Of a stretch of 64,000 nt of DNA, positions 25,871-34,963 are shown piece after piece. The DNA is from Flavobacterium phragmitis (GTDB lineage Bacteria; Bacteroidota; Bacteroidia; Flavobacteriales; Flavobacteriaceae), in the NCBI RefSeq assembly GCF_900112575.1, contig NZ_FOMH01000004.1, positions 31,056 through 95,055 of the forward strand, given 5' to 3'. Position numbers and translations under genes: made by a program. Below the pieces are notes generated by a model that was not told the origin of the DNA, did not search any database, and saw only the letters and a list, made by a program, of their open reading frames with translations. How positions within the stretch are numbered: the first letter of the stretch is position 1; each line of letters begins with the position of its first letter.

Positions 25871-26530
25871 TTATATGTTGAGATATTTGTCTAAATAATC
25901 GGAGCGTTCTTTCAAACTGTTAATATAGGTATCTTCCTGATGTTCTGAAATAATCTCATAACCGTATCTTCTGTAAGTCTGAATAATTTCATTAATGGCT
26001 CCTAAAGCTATTTTAATGGTAATTTGAACGTTTTCTAAGTCGCCATCAGAAACAAAACAGCCTAAAACTTTACCATTATTGCTTTCTACAATCTGAGTTA
26101 CCTCGCTCATAGAATAATCCAAAAGCCCTTTTTGAACAATAATAATGCCTCCCGGTTCTTTTAAAAATGGTGTTTCCTGAAAGAATTTCATGATATCTTC
26201 CATTTCGTAATAGCCAATGTAAGCGTTATTTTCGTCAAGAATCGGAAGTATATTGGTGTGGTTTTTAGCGAAAACTTCCAGAACATCCAGCCAAATCATC
26301 GATTTTCTGGCAAAAAAACGTTCCAAAGTATATTTGTAGTCGATCGCTTTTTTATCGGTGTCAAATGTTTCTACGTCTTCAGAAGAAATACTTCCAATAA
26401 AAACCCCATCTTCTAGAATTGGAAAATGAGAAAAATTTACATCAATAAAAAAGTCCTGAATCGATGCTATCGTTTCCTGACTATCAATCGCTCTGAAATC
26501 GTTGGTGATATAGTTTGTAATTTCTGTCAT
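25871..26530 (-). CDS. CBS-domain protein with C-terminal ACT-like domain
   Basis: 219 residues, no signal peptide. Two CBS motifs occupy about residues 1-58 and 72-130 (FPILEDGVFIGSISSEDV and ILPILDENNAYIGYYEMEDI). The C-terminal part (about 140-210) has the beta-alpha-beta pattern of an ACT-like fold. CBS pairs bind adenosyl ligands. Similar proteins sit near nadK and pdxJ in Flavobacteriia. It is divergent from pdxJ across a 115-bp gap. A regulatory role in nucleotide sensing is possible but unproven. Confidence 0.85.
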   Translation of the reverse strand: MTEITNYITNDFRAIDSQETIASIQDFFIDVNFSHFPILEDGVFIGSISSEDVETFDTDKKAIDYKYTLERFFARKSMIWLDVLEVFAKNHTNILPILDENNAYIGYYEMEDIMKFFQETPFLKEPGGIIIVQKGLLDYSMSEVTQIVESNNGKVLGCFVSDGDLENVQITIKIALGAINEIIQTYRRYGYEIISEHQEDTYINSLKERSDYLDKYLNI

Positions 26531-26595
26531 AAATCGTTGAAGATATTTGATGCAAAATAATCAAAAAATACCGAAAACTGCTGCGTTTTACTTTG

Positions 26596-26603
26596 TATTT
26601 TTG
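26596..26603 (+). promoter_or_regulatory. Promoter -7 candidate for pdxJ
   Basis: TATTTTTG matches TAnnTTTG and lies 42 bp before the pdxJ ATG in the divergent gap. No well-placed upstream TTG was found, so confidence is limited. Confidence 0.4.
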
Positions 26604-26645
26604 TCGTAACAAATATAGTGTTACTAGAATTAATTATCTATTTAT

Positions 26646-27359
26646 ATGACAAAGTTAAGTGTAAATATCAATAAAATTGCAACGCTTCGAAATGCAAGAG
26701 GCGGAAATGTACCTGATTTATTAAAAGTAGCTGTAGATATTCAGCGTTTTGGAGGACAGGGAATTACAATTCATCCGCGTCCAGATGAGCGTCATATCCG
26801 CTATCAGGATGCACGAGATTTGAAAGCGATTATTACAACAGAATATAATATTGAAGGAAATCCGCAGCATAATTTTATCGATTTGGTTTTAGAATGTAAG
26901 CCGGATCAGGTTACACTAGTTCCAGATGCAATTGGGGCAATTACGTCTTCAGCGGGTTGGGATACCATTAAAAATCAGGAATATTTGACAGAAGTAATTC
27001 AGGAGTTCCAAAGAAACGGAATCAGAACTTCCATTTTTGTTGATCCAGTTTTAGAAATGATCGAAGGTGCAAAAAAAACAGGAACAGACAGAATTGAATT
27101 GTATACAGAAGCTTTTGCGCACCAATATGATTTAGGAAACAAAAACGGAATCGATCCTTATGTAAAAGCAGCCGTATTAGCAAATGAATTAGGTTTAGGA
27201 ATCAATGCTGGACATGATTTGAGCTTAGAGAATATTCAATTCTTCAAACAAAATATTCCTGGATTATTGGAAGTTTCAATTGGACACGCCTTGATTTCAG
27301 AAGCACTTTATCTTGGATTGGATAATGTGGTAAATATGTATTTGAATAAATTGAAGTAA
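26646..27359 (+). CDS. pdxJ: Pyridoxine 5'-phosphate synthase
   Basis: 237 residues forming a TIM barrel. Visible motifs are the N-terminal [17 protein letters not shown] (the phosphate/substrate-binding start), [12 protein letters not shown] (catalytic His and Arg), [12 protein letters not shown], and GINAGHDLS near the C-terminus, followed by [14 protein letters not shown]. It condenses 1-deoxyxylulose 5-phosphate with 3-amino-2-oxopropyl phosphate to give pyridoxine 5'-phosphate. Monocistronic, ended by a strong hairpin. Confidence 0.97.
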   Translation: MTKLSVNINKIATLRNARGGNVPDLLKVAVDIQRFGGQGITIHPRPDERHIRYQDARDLKAIITTEYNIEGNPQHNFIDLVLECKPDQVTLVPDAIGAITSSAGWDTIKNQEYLTEVIQEFQRNGIRTSIFVDPVLEMIEGAKKTGTDRIELYTEAFAHQYDLGNKNGIDPYVKAAVLANELGLGINAGHDLSLENIQFFKQNIPGLLEVSIGHALISEALYLGLDNVVNMYLNKLK

Positions 27360-27370
27360 GAATAAAATTA

Positions 27371-27416
27371 AAACAATTATAACCTGATGTAATTGGGTTA
27401 TAATTGTTTATTTTCG
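27371..27416 (+). terminator. Rho-independent terminator after pdxJ
   Basis: AAACAATTATAACC (27371-27384) and GGTTATAATTGTTT (27396-27409) form a perfect 14-base stem followed by ATTTTC, starting 12 bp after the pdxJ stop. Confidence 0.8.
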
Positions 27417-27438
27417 CACTTTTCTTATTAAAATCTAA

Positions 27439-29709
27439 GTGTCGAAATCTGCTATTCTCTTTTTTTTGTTCTGTTTTTCTAACATTTTTGCCCAGTCAGA
27501 TGTGAGGATAACGGGAATTATAACATCTTCTGATAACCAAAAGCTCGCTGGAGCAAATGTCTCTTTAGAGATTAATAAAAAACAGATTAATGCAGTTGCT
27601 GATAGCTTAGGAAGCTTCTCGGAGATTGTTTCTTCGGGAAATTTGATGATCAGAGTTAATCATTTGGATTTTTTATCGAAAACAGTTTACTGTAATGTCT
27701 TAAAAGACACTGTAATTTCGATTGTTTTAGAAAAAGATGCTGCACAGTTAAAGGAAGTAATTGTTCCAAATGACAAGAAAAGCGGCATCAAAACTTTATC
27801 TGCAGGAAAGCTTTCTCTTAATTTGAAAGAATTAAACGCTGTGCCAACAGTTTTAGGAACTACAGATGTCATCAAATTACTGCAATTGATGCCGGGAGTT
27901 CAGAATTCAGGAGATGCAAATGGGTATTTGTATGTTCGCGGAGGCGATCCTGGACATAATGCAATTTTGTATAATGAGTCGCCTATTTATGGAATGTCTC
28001 ATTTGTTAGGAATCTTCCCTTTTTACAATACAGACCATATTAAAGATGTTGAATTTGATAAATCAAGTTCGAACCCAAAATACGGTGGACGATTAAGTTC
28101 TACTACACTTTTAAATACAAATAAAAAAATACCGTCGGAATTTTCTATTCAGGGTAATGCAGGTATTTTGGCTTCACAGTTAACTTTGTCGGTTCCGCTG
28201 ACAGATAAAACGGGATTTTATGTTTCTGGAAGAAAAACATATATTGACGAAGTTATGGGACCGCTATTAAAATCAGGTTCAAATAACGACGTCCAAAATA
28301 TGAAATATGGTTTTTCTGATGCCAATTTTACTTTTTTATCTCAGATTTCTAAGAAAAGTTTATTCTCATTAAATGCTTTTGTGAGTGGAGATGAATTAAA
28401 AATAAAAGACGGAAATCTAGCACTGAAAACCAATTTAAAATGGAGCAATTTTACAGTTTCCCCATCTTTAAATACTATCTTTTCTCCTAAAGTAAGTATG
28501 TCGAATTCTTTTTACTTTAGTCAATATTCGAATGAATTGAATATGGAGCAGGCAACAATTGAATTTGGAGTTTCTTCCTATGTGAAAGATTTTGGTTTTA
28601 CCAATGCTGTCAAATTTTCGATTGGAAACATTCCGTTTGAGTCTGGGGTACAATACGTTTATCATGATTTACAGCCTCAAAAAGTGAATGTAGAAAATCT
28701 AACTACAGTAGATAATTATTCGCAAAGAACGATTTCTGCAAATGAAGCGGCAGTTTTTGTGAGTGCAAATCCTAAATTATTAGAAAAAGTTACGGCTGAT
28801 TTAGGACTTCGGATGAATTATTATACTTCGGAATCGGATTCTTATTTGCATTTTCAGCCTCGCATGATACTGAATTATTATGCAAATGAGAATTATTCGT
28901 TTTATGCTTCTTACAATAGGCAATATCAATATCTGAGTTTAATCACGACTTCAAGCGTTGGTATTCCTACCGATTTCTGGATTGCCAGTTCTGACGAAAT
29001 AAAACCGCAATCTTCTAATGAATTTTCTATAGGTTCAAACCAAAACATTACTAGAAATTTTTCGTCTTCTTTTGGAGGTTTTTATCGTTCGATGAAAAAT
29101 CTGCTCGAATATCCATATGGAATAACTCAATTCAATGAAATCACAACGCTTAAGAATGATTTATATGTTGGAAAAGGAAAAGCTTACGGATTTGAAGTGA
29201 TGCTGAAAAAAAGCAGCGGAAAATTTAGCGGCTGGCTGAGTTATACTTTAAGCTGGTCCGATCGAAATTTTGATGAACTCAACAATGGCAAAACGTATTT
29301 CGCAAAATATGACAGAAGACATAATCTTTCTGTCGTTGGAATGTACGATTTAAATGCAAAATGGAATTTTGGCATAACTCAAATATTTGGTTCAGGAAAT
29401 CGATTCACAATGCCGACTTCCTGGTATTTTATCAATAATAATCCGGTGAAAGAATATTCAGGATATAATAATGCACAAATGCCAAATTATATTAGAACCG
29501 ATATTTCTGCAAATTACTATTTCGTGAAAACTTCAAAGAAAGAAAGTGCTTTAAATTTTTCGATCTACAATACATTCAATATCTCAAATCCTATTTATGT
29601 AGTTTTGGATGTAGAAGTAAATGAAAACAAGGACAAAGTTGTGGTAAAACAAGAAGAGAAAGTTTTGTACAGAATTCTTCCTTCTGTAAGTTGGCGATTT
29701 AAATTTTAA
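27439..29709 (+). CDS. TonB-dependent receptor with carboxypeptidase-regulatory N-domain
   Basis: 756 residues. Start codon GTG is directly followed by a signal peptide (SKSAILFFLFCFSNIFAQ). Then come a carboxypeptidase-regulatory-like beta-sandwich (about 22-105), a plug domain (about 115-235, including LMPGVQNSGDANGYLYVRGG), and a 22-strand-type barrel ending in WRFKF. It takes up a substrate across the outer membrane using TonB energy. The companion at 29715 is a DUF4249 lipoprotein, not SusD, so polysaccharide uptake is not implied. The pair TonB receptor plus DUF4249 is common in Flavobacteriia; its substrate is not established. Confidence 0.92.
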   Translation: MSKSAILFFLFCFSNIFAQSDVRITGIITSSDNQKLAGANVSLEINKKQINAVADSLGSFSEIVSSGNLMIRVNHLDFLSKTVYCNVLKDTVISIVLEKDAAQLKEVIVPNDKKSGIKTLSAGKLSLNLKELNAVPTVLGTTDVIKLLQLMPGVQNSGDANGYLYVRGGDPGHNAILYNESPIYGMSHLLGIFPFYNTDHIKDVEFDKSSSNPKYGGRLSSTTLLNTNKKIPSEFSIQGNAGILASQLTLSVPLTDKTGFYVSGRKTYIDEVMGPLLKSGSNNDVQNMKYGFSDANFTFLSQISKKSLFSLNAFVSGDELKIKDGNLALKTNLKWSNFTVSPSLNTIFSPKVSMSNSFYFSQYSNELNMEQATIEFGVSSYVKDFGFTNAVKFSIGNIPFESGVQYVYHDLQPQKVNVENLTTVDNYSQRTISANEAAVFVSANPKLLEKVTADLGLRMNYYTSESDSYLHFQPRMILNYYANENYSFYASYNRQYQYLSLITTSSVGIPTDFWIASSDEIKPQSSNEFSIGSNQNITRNFSSSFGGFYRSMKNLLEYPYGITQFNEITTLKNDLYVGKGKAYGFEVMLKKSSGKFSGWLSYTLSWSDRNFDELNNGKTYFAKYDRRHNLSVVGMYDLNAKWNFGITQIFGSGNRFTMPTSWYFINNNPVKEYSGYNNAQMPNYIRTDISANYYFVKTSKKESALNFSIYNTFNISNPIYVVLDVEVNENKDKVVVKQEEKVLYRILPSVSWRFKF

Positions 29710-29714
29710 GAAAA

Positions 29715-30569
29715 ATGAAAAAGTATCTATTGTTTCTTTTCGGTTTAACGATAATGAGTTGTTCTAATGATAATTTTAGTGAGCAAAAAAAACTGGAGTC
29801 TAAAATAGTGGTTGAGGGTTGGATTGAAGAAGGTGATTTTGCAAATGTTTTATTGTCGAGCAGTATTCCGGTGACAGATGTTATCGATTCTACTAATGTT
29901 TTAAATCATGTAATCAGGTCAGCAAAAATTACGGTTTCAGATGGTGAAAATTTTGAGGTTTTGAGAGTGAAAAATGATAAAAGCAGAATTCCGCCTTTTG
30001 TGTATTTCGGTTCAACGCTAAAGGGCGAAGCAGGCAAACAATATTCTATTAAAATTGAATATCTCGACCGCGTTATCGAAGCGGTAACTTTGATTCCTAA
30101 ATCGGTGCCTTTAAAAAGTGCCGAATATGTAAAGAAGAATGCGGCCGATACAACGGGTTATGTTTTTGTAAAATTCGATGATCCTGTAAATGAAAAAAAC
30201 TATTATCAAATCGCTACAAAGATTGATGGAGAAGAACCGATTTTTGTTCCTTCCTTTTATGGAAATTTAGATGATAAAAATTTCGAAAGTCCTTCGGTTT
30301 CTGTGCAGATTAATAGAGGTGTTTTATTGTTTCCAAAAACAAAATTCACGCCTTATTTCGCTGATGGAGATTTAATTCATGTAAAATTGAGGACCCAAAC
30401 TAAAGAAGCATTAGATTTCTGGAATAGCTGGCAGAACGAAATTGTAAACAGCAAAAATCCGATTTATCCATCCAACACCAGTTTAAAATCCAATATAAAA
30501 GGAGGAATTGGTATTTGGGCAGGATATGGGCAAAGTACAATAATTGTCAGAACGCCTCCAAAAAAATAA
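29715..30569 (+). CDS. DUF4249-family lipoprotein, partner of TonB receptor
   Basis: 284 residues with a lipoprotein signal (about 1-16, lipid cysteine in TIMSCSND). The mature part starts with VVEGWIEEGDFANVLLSSS, the typical opening of DUF4249, and is beta-rich with an NEKNYYQIAT segment in the centre. It begins five bases after the receptor stop, so it is cotranscribed. Probably a surface lipoprotein acting with the receptor. No catalytic residues are evident. Confidence 0.88.
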   Translation: MKKYLLFLFGLTIMSCSNDNFSEQKKLESKIVVEGWIEEGDFANVLLSSSIPVTDVIDSTNVLNHVIRSAKITVSDGENFEVLRVKNDKSRIPPFVYFGSTLKGEAGKQYSIKIEYLDRVIEAVTLIPKSVPLKSAEYVKKNAADTTGYVFVKFDDPVNEKNYYQIATKIDGEEPIFVPSFYGNLDDKNFESPSVSVQINRGVLLFPKTKFTPYFADGDLIHVKLRTQTKEALDFWNSWQNEIVNSKNPIYPSNTSLKSNIKGGIGIWAGYGQSTIIVRTPPKK

Positions 30570-30600
30570 AGCCGATTTGATATTTTTCAAATCGGCTTTA
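30560..30600 (-). terminator. Hairpin terminator between convergent genes
   Basis: AAAGCCGATTTGA (30568-30580) and TCAAATCGGCTTT (30587-30599) pair perfectly. The T-run lies on the minus-strand side (TTTATTTTTTTT), so it mainly terminates the lipoprotein at 30620-31960. Its arm overlaps the stop codon and last lysine codons of the DUF4249 gene. Confidence 0.8.
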
Positions 30601-30619
30601 AGCTATCGATTAAAAGGTG

Positions 30620-31960
30620 TTATTTCTTTTCGAAAGCAGCAATAAAATCTTCAAATTTAGCTTCAAATTTCTCAAATCCTTCAGAGAAATAAACACTCAT
30701 TTCTACTTCAGTATTGTCGTTGAATTTCAAGTAATAAGCTTCATAAAGATATGGCTGTGTAAAAGTTTCGCCATTAGGATTCCAAAAGTTCCAATAGCTA
30801 GATTGAGCATTCCAAACAGGTAAATTAAATGTATATTCACCATCTTTTTCTGAATGTTGAACAATGTCAGCGATTTTAGTTCCATCTTTTTTAGAAACTA
30901 AAATTAATTTCATGTTTTTGTTAAAGTTAGCCGCGTTTCCTTCTGAGATTTTTTTCTCGTATGCGTTTAGCGCAGTGTAATATGCTTTATAATCGCTTTT
31001 TGGATTGCTAGAATCTAGGTAAGCTGGGCGAGTATTGTTTTTGTATAAAGCTTCTTTGTCGGCAGCTTCAGTAGCTAAATCCATGTCGGCAACAATAACA
31101 AAATTGTCCATTAATTTAAATAAACCGTTTGCTTTTCCTCTGTATTGAACAAGCTCATCATTGTCTATTAATTTATCGATTTCAGCATTGCTTCCGGCGC
31201 TAAAATCAATTAGGTTTTTTCCATTATAAGTAAGTACTGCTTTTGATGTGTTTTCAGTACCTTTTTTACCGCTCATTTCCCAAGTATATCCATCGTTCAG
31301 CGTCATTTTATAAGCAAACTCGTCTGGTGATTGGTTTTTTGAAGAGTATTTTGCAGTTTGCGTAAATGTTGCAGACTGTGTATTGTCGATAGTTAAAGTT
31401 GCATCTGAAGAAGATGGAAGGAAAATAGTATCATATACAGAAGCATTTCCATTGTAGCCATCAAAAAAATCAACTTTTACATCTGAAGAAACTGCTTTTG
31501 AAGTAAACACCGCATTATTTGCTGTCTGAGATTCTTTTGCTGGGAAAACAAATTTTAATTCTGTAGTAGAAGCAGTTTTAACCCAAGCTTTATTGGTATT
31601 GTTCCAAGTATATACTCCGTATACTCCAGAAATGTTTAAAATGTCTTCTACTTGATTACTGTTTTTTCCATTGAAAATATCAATGTGGTCAATATCCAAT
31701 AATCTTGATAAATTTTCAAATGCCTCAATAGCGCTTGAACTTTTTGTTTTGTCTAATTGCGTAAGCATGTCGTTAGCTTCAGCTTCCAATTTTGTTTTTT
31801 GCTGTGCAGGGGTAAGACTTGAGTAAGGCTTTTTTAGTAATTCAGCAATTTGTTCTTCAACTGTTTGTTCTGTTTCAGGTTTGTCGTTGCTGTCATCACT
31901 AGAACATGAAATCATAAGTTGTGAAGCAACCAATGATAACAAAATGAATTTTTTAATCAT
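30620..31960 (-). CDS. Lipoprotein of unknown function
   Basis: 446 residues. A lipoprotein signal (about 1-19) ends at ISCSSDDSNDKPE, with the acidic Ser/Asp stretch after the cysteine that often marks surface export in Flavobacteriia. Residues about 30-90 are helical (EEQIAELLKKPYSSL...PAQQKTKLEAEANDML). From about 100 the protein is beta-rich with many Asn/Thr/Asp residues, and the end (about 400-446) includes YYLKFNDNTEVEMSVYFSE. I do not recognise a family or catalytic site. It is monocistronic, opposite in strand to its neighbours. A TACCTTCG element about 45 bp upstream may be its promoter. Confidence 0.8.
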   Translation of the reverse strand: MIKKFILLSLVASQLMISCSSDDSNDKPETEQTVEEQIAELLKKPYSSLTPAQQKTKLEAEANDMLTQLDKTKSSSAIEAFENLSRLLDIDHIDIFNGKNSNQVEDILNISGVYGVYTWNNTNKAWVKTASTTELKFVFPAKESQTANNAVFTSKAVSSDVKVDFFDGYNGNASVYDTIFLPSSSDATLTIDNTQSATFTQTAKYSSKNQSPDEFAYKMTLNDGYTWEMSGKKGTENTSKAVLTYNGKNLIDFSAGSNAEIDKLIDNDELVQYRGKANGLFKLMDNFVIVADMDLATEAADKEALYKNNTRPAYLDSSNPKSDYKAYYTALNAYEKKISEGNAANFNKNMKLILVSKKDGTKIADIVQHSEKDGEYTFNLPVWNAQSSYWNFWNPNGETFTQPYLYEAYYLKFNDNTEVEMSVYFSEGFEKFEAKFEDFIAAFEKK

Positions 31961-32167
31961 GATTTTTGTTAATTTAAATGAATTAGTTGGTTAAATTTTA
32001 TGGTGCGAAGGTAATTCCTTTAATTCTAAAAGCATTACGGGAAACCGTACTGTTGTAAACTTTTTTTTATTAATTTTTTTCAAATCAAAATGTACTGAGA
32101 ATACATTCTGTTACAGATTAATAGATAAGTTTTTTACATTTGTAGTAGAATTCAAAAGGAAAATTTA

Positions 32168-32932
32168 ATGTTATATTCAAAAATAGAAGGCGAAGGAAAA
32201 CCTTTTGTCATCATGCACGGATTTCTTGGAATGTCGGATAATTGGAAAACTTTGGCTGGTCAATATGTAGAGGCTGGATTTCAGGTTCATCTTTTAGATT
32301 TAAGAAATCACGGACGCAGTTTTCATTCAGACGAATGGAGTTACGAAGCAATGGTTCAGGATGTTTATGAATATTGTCAAGCAAATCATTTGACAAGAAT
32401 TGATATTCTAGGTCATTCCATGGGAGGAAAAGTAGCCATGCTTTTTGCAACAACACATCCAGAGATAGTAGATAAGTTAATTGTAGCCGATATTGGACCA
32501 AGATTTTACAAACAACATCATCAGGAAATTTTAGCAGGATTAAATGCTGTCGATTTTTCAGTAAAACCAAGCCGAAATGATGTTGAAGAAATACTGTCAC
32601 AATATGTTCCGGATTTTGGGACACGTCAGTTTTTATTAAAAAACCTTTATTGGAAAGAACCTGGACAATTGGCTTTCCGGTTTTATTTGAATGCCTTCAA
32701 TAATAATTTGGATGCGATTGGAAAACCTCTTCCAGATGATTTGGTTTTTAATAATCCGACTTTATTTATTCGAGGAGGAAATTCGGGCTATATTCAAGAT
32801 TCAGATTTAGATGCAATTCGCAAGCATTTCCCAAATTTAAAATTAGAAACCATTCCAAACGCAGGGCATTGGTTGCATGCAGAAAATCCAAAAATGTTTT
32901 TTGAACTGACAACCGAGTTTTTAAAAGAATAA
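32168..32932 (+). CDS. Alpha/beta hydrolase (YbfF-like esterase)
   Basis: 254 residues, no signal peptide. The fold is intact: oxyanion-hole region IMHGFLGMSDNWKTLA, nucleophile S84 in LGHSMGGKVA, and catalytic histidine H234 in NAGHWLHAENP. The acid is probably in the segment 200-210. It resembles YbfF-type thioesterases/esterases; the true substrate cannot be told. A TACATTTG -7-like element lies at 32135-32142. Confidence 0.9.
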   Translation: MLYSKIEGEGKPFVIMHGFLGMSDNWKTLAGQYVEAGFQVHLLDLRNHGRSFHSDEWSYEAMVQDVYEYCQANHLTRIDILGHSMGGKVAMLFATTHPEIVDKLIVADIGPRFYKQHHQEILAGLNAVDFSVKPSRNDVEEILSQYVPDFGTRQFLLKNLYWKEPGQLAFRFYLNAFNNNLDAIGKPLPDDLVFNNPTLFIRGGNSGYIQDSDLDAIRKHFPNLKLETIPNAGHWLHAENPKMFFELTTEFLKE

Positions 32933-32939
32933 TTTTATA

Positions 32940-33020
32940 GCCACGGATTGAAAGGATTTAAAAAGATTTTTTCTTTCAGATTTATAACTGCTAATCTGTG
33001 AAAATCTTTTAATCTGTGGC
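32940..33020. repeat. Intergenic inverted repeat of the CCACGGATT type
   Basis: CCACGGATTGAAAGGATTT at the left is mirrored, with a few mismatches, by AAAATCTTTTAATCTGTGG at the right. The central region repeats AATCTGTG. It immediately follows the hydrolase stop and may act in its 3' end. Confidence 0.6.
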
Positions 33021-33094
33021 AAGAAAAAATAAATTTCAGTGGTTTGAGAATATAAAAAGTATTACTTTTAAATAAATTTAAAACCTGAATAATT

Positions 33095-33439
33095 ATGAAA
33101 TTATTACTTAGACTCCTTGTTACTGCTGCCCTTGTTTTATTGTTGTCTAACATTTTGACCGGAGTGCATGTTGCGAGTTTCGGTACAGCTGTAATTGTTG
33201 CAGTAGTTTTAGGATTACTGAATGTTTTTATAAAGCCAATTTTGGTTGTTTTGACACTTCCGGTAACAGTTGTTACACTGGGTTTATTTTTGCTGGTCAT
33301 CAATGCTGTAATTATTTTGTTGTCTACTAAGATTGTGGGCGGTTTTGCAGTCGATTCGTTCTGGACAGCATTAATTTTCAGTATTATTTTGTCTCTACTT
33401 CAATCTATTACTTATAAAATACTGGGAGACGATAAATAA
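33095..33439 (+). CDS. Four-helix membrane protein, phage-holin-4-like superfamily
   Basis: 114 residues, almost entirely hydrophobic, with four membrane helices at about 5-22, 29-47, 52-78 and 86-108. The central NVFIKPILVVLTLPVTVVTLGLF is characteristic of the family known as phage holin family 4 / YvlD-like proteins. There are no phage genes nearby, so it is an ordinary chromosomal membrane protein and not evidence of a prophage. Confidence 0.88.
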   Translation: MKLLLRLLVTAALVLLLSNILTGVHVASFGTAVIVAVVLGLLNVFIKPILVVLTLPVTVVTLGLFLLVINAVIILLSTKIVGGFAVDSFWTALIFSIILSLLQSITYKILGDDK

Positions 33440-33492
33440 AAACAAATAGAGCAGATTAAAACTGCTTCAAATACAATAGATTAAAAACTTGG

Positions 33493-33531
33493 TTGGGTTG
33501 CAAAAATTTTATAATTTTGCAACCCAATTTT
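33493..33531 (+). terminator. Perfect 13-bp hairpin between the holin-like gene and tig
   Basis: TTGGGTTGCAAAA (33493-33505) and TTTTGCAACCCAA (33515-33527) pair perfectly around nine bases and lead into TTTTATTATG. A promoter-like TTG (33493-33495) and TAATTTTG (33512-33519) lie inside the palindrome, 16 nt apart. It may both terminate upstream transcription and hold the tig promoter, and it is 26 bp before the tig ATG. Confidence 0.6.
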
Positions 33532-33553
33532 ATTATGTAAATTAAAGAAGAAG

Positions 33554-34876
33554 ATGGATATTAAAAGAGTAGCAATAGACGCTGTTAACGAGACAATTGT
33601 GATGAACGTTGTTCACATGGATTACAAAGGTCAGGTAGCAAAAAGAATTAACGAAAAAATGCCTTTAGCGCAAGTAAAAGGATTCAGAAAAGGACAAGTG
33701 CCTAAAGATCTAGTTGAAAAACAATACGGAAAAGCTATTAAGCAAGAAGAGATCAAAAAAGTAGTTGATTTGGCTTTAGAGCGTTATATTCAGTCTGAAA
33801 GATTAAATCTTTTAGGAACTCCTCTTGCTAAAGTAAACGAAGATTTTAACTGGGATGCTGAAGAATTAACTTTCGAATACGAAATTGGTTTAGTGCCAAA
33901 CTTCGAAATTGATCTTGAAGCTAAAAATAATATCGTAAAATATATCGTTACTGCAGACGATAAATTAATCGACGGACAAGTAGAACGTATCCAAAAACAA
34001 TTTGGAAAAGCAGTTCCACAAGAAGTTTCTGATGCAAAATCTGACTTAACTGGTACTTTCTCTAGCGAAGCAAACGGAATCAACAATACAACTACAATTG
34101 CTGTGGATGCATTCAGCAAAAAAGCTCAAAAACAATTCACAGGTAAAAAAGTTGGAGATGTTGTTACAGTAAGCACAAAAGGTTTATTTGATGACGATCA
34201 CCAATTAATGGATTACTTAAAAGTAGGTCACGAAGGTGTTCACGGTTTAGATGTTGAAGTAAACTTTACTATAGAAGCAATCAACGGTTCTGAGCCAGCT
34301 GAATTAAACCAAGAATTATTCGACAAACTTTTTGGTGAAGGAAAAGTAGCTTCTTTAGAAGATTTAAAAGCTAAAATTAAAGAAGACGCTGAATCTCAAT
34401 TTGCACAGCAAGCGGATCAAAAATTATTATTAGACGTTCAAGATTTCTTAATCGAAAACACAAAATTCGATTTACCAGCTGAATTCTTGAAAAAATGGTT
34501 GCAAACTGTTGGAGAGAAAAAACTTTCTGCAGAAGAAGCTGAAGTGGAATACGCAAGATCTGAAAAAGGTTTACGTTTCCAATTGATCGAAGGAAAAGCA
34601 ATGGCTCAAAGTAACATCCAAATCACTTTTGAAGATTTGAAAGCTTTTACAGCAAATGCTATCAGACAGCAAATGGCTCAATTTGGTCAAACAAACCCAA
34701 CTGACGAAGAAGTAGAAGGAATCGTGGCTAGAGTTTTATCTAACCAAGAAGAAGTAAAAAGACTTTCTGAGCAAGTTGTAGCAGCTAAATTGTTGGATTT
34801 ATTCAAAGAAAAAGCAAATCCTACAACTAAAGAAGTTACTTACGAAGAATTTATTGCTGCGTCTTACGGAGAATAA
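33554..34876 (+). CDS. tig: Trigger factor (ribosome-associated chaperone)
   Basis: 440 residues. The N-terminal ribosome-binding domain (about 1-130) contains the signature GFRKGQVP at residues 43-50. A peptidyl-prolyl isomerase-like region (about 150-250) and a long helical C-terminal chaperone domain (about 255-440) follow. The PPIase part is weakly conserved, as usual in Bacteroidota. It binds nascent chains at the exit tunnel. It lies upstream of clpP and clpX, the widespread tig-clpP-clpX arrangement, although strong terminators separate the genes here. Confidence 0.96.
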   Translation: MDIKRVAIDAVNETIVMNVVHMDYKGQVAKRINEKMPLAQVKGFRKGQVPKDLVEKQYGKAIKQEEIKKVVDLALERYIQSERLNLLGTPLAKVNEDFNWDAEELTFEYEIGLVPNFEIDLEAKNNIVKYIVTADDKLIDGQVERIQKQFGKAVPQEVSDAKSDLTGTFSSEANGINNTTTIAVDAFSKKAQKQFTGKKVGDVVTVSTKGLFDDDHQLMDYLKVGHEGVHGLDVEVNFTIEAINGSEPAELNQELFDKLFGEGKVASLEDLKAKIKEDAESQFAQQADQKLLLDVQDFLIENTKFDLPAEFLKKWLQTVGEKKLSAEEAEVEYARSEKGLRFQLIEGKAMAQSNIQITFEDLKAFTANAIRQQMAQFGQTNPTDEEVEGIVARVLSNQEEVKRLSEQVVAAKLLDLFKEKANPTTKEVTYEEFIAASYGE

Positions 34877-34899
34877 TTTCTAGAGAAACATTATATATT

Positions 34900-34937
34900 G
34901 GAGCGTCAGGTTTTTTTTCCTGACGCTCTTTTGTTTT
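34900..34937 (+). terminator. Rho-independent terminator after tig
   Basis: GAGCGTCAGG (34901-34910) and CCTGACGCTC (34919-34928) form a ten-base stem closed by eight Ts in the loop and followed by TTTTGTTTT. Confidence 0.9.
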
Positions 34938-34963
34938 AATTAATTTTTGATTACTTTTCAGAA

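Noticed and set aside
33095..33439. Prophage remnant suggested by the holin-like name
   Set aside because: No phage structural, integrase or lysis gene is near; the family is a common chromosomal four-helix membrane protein.
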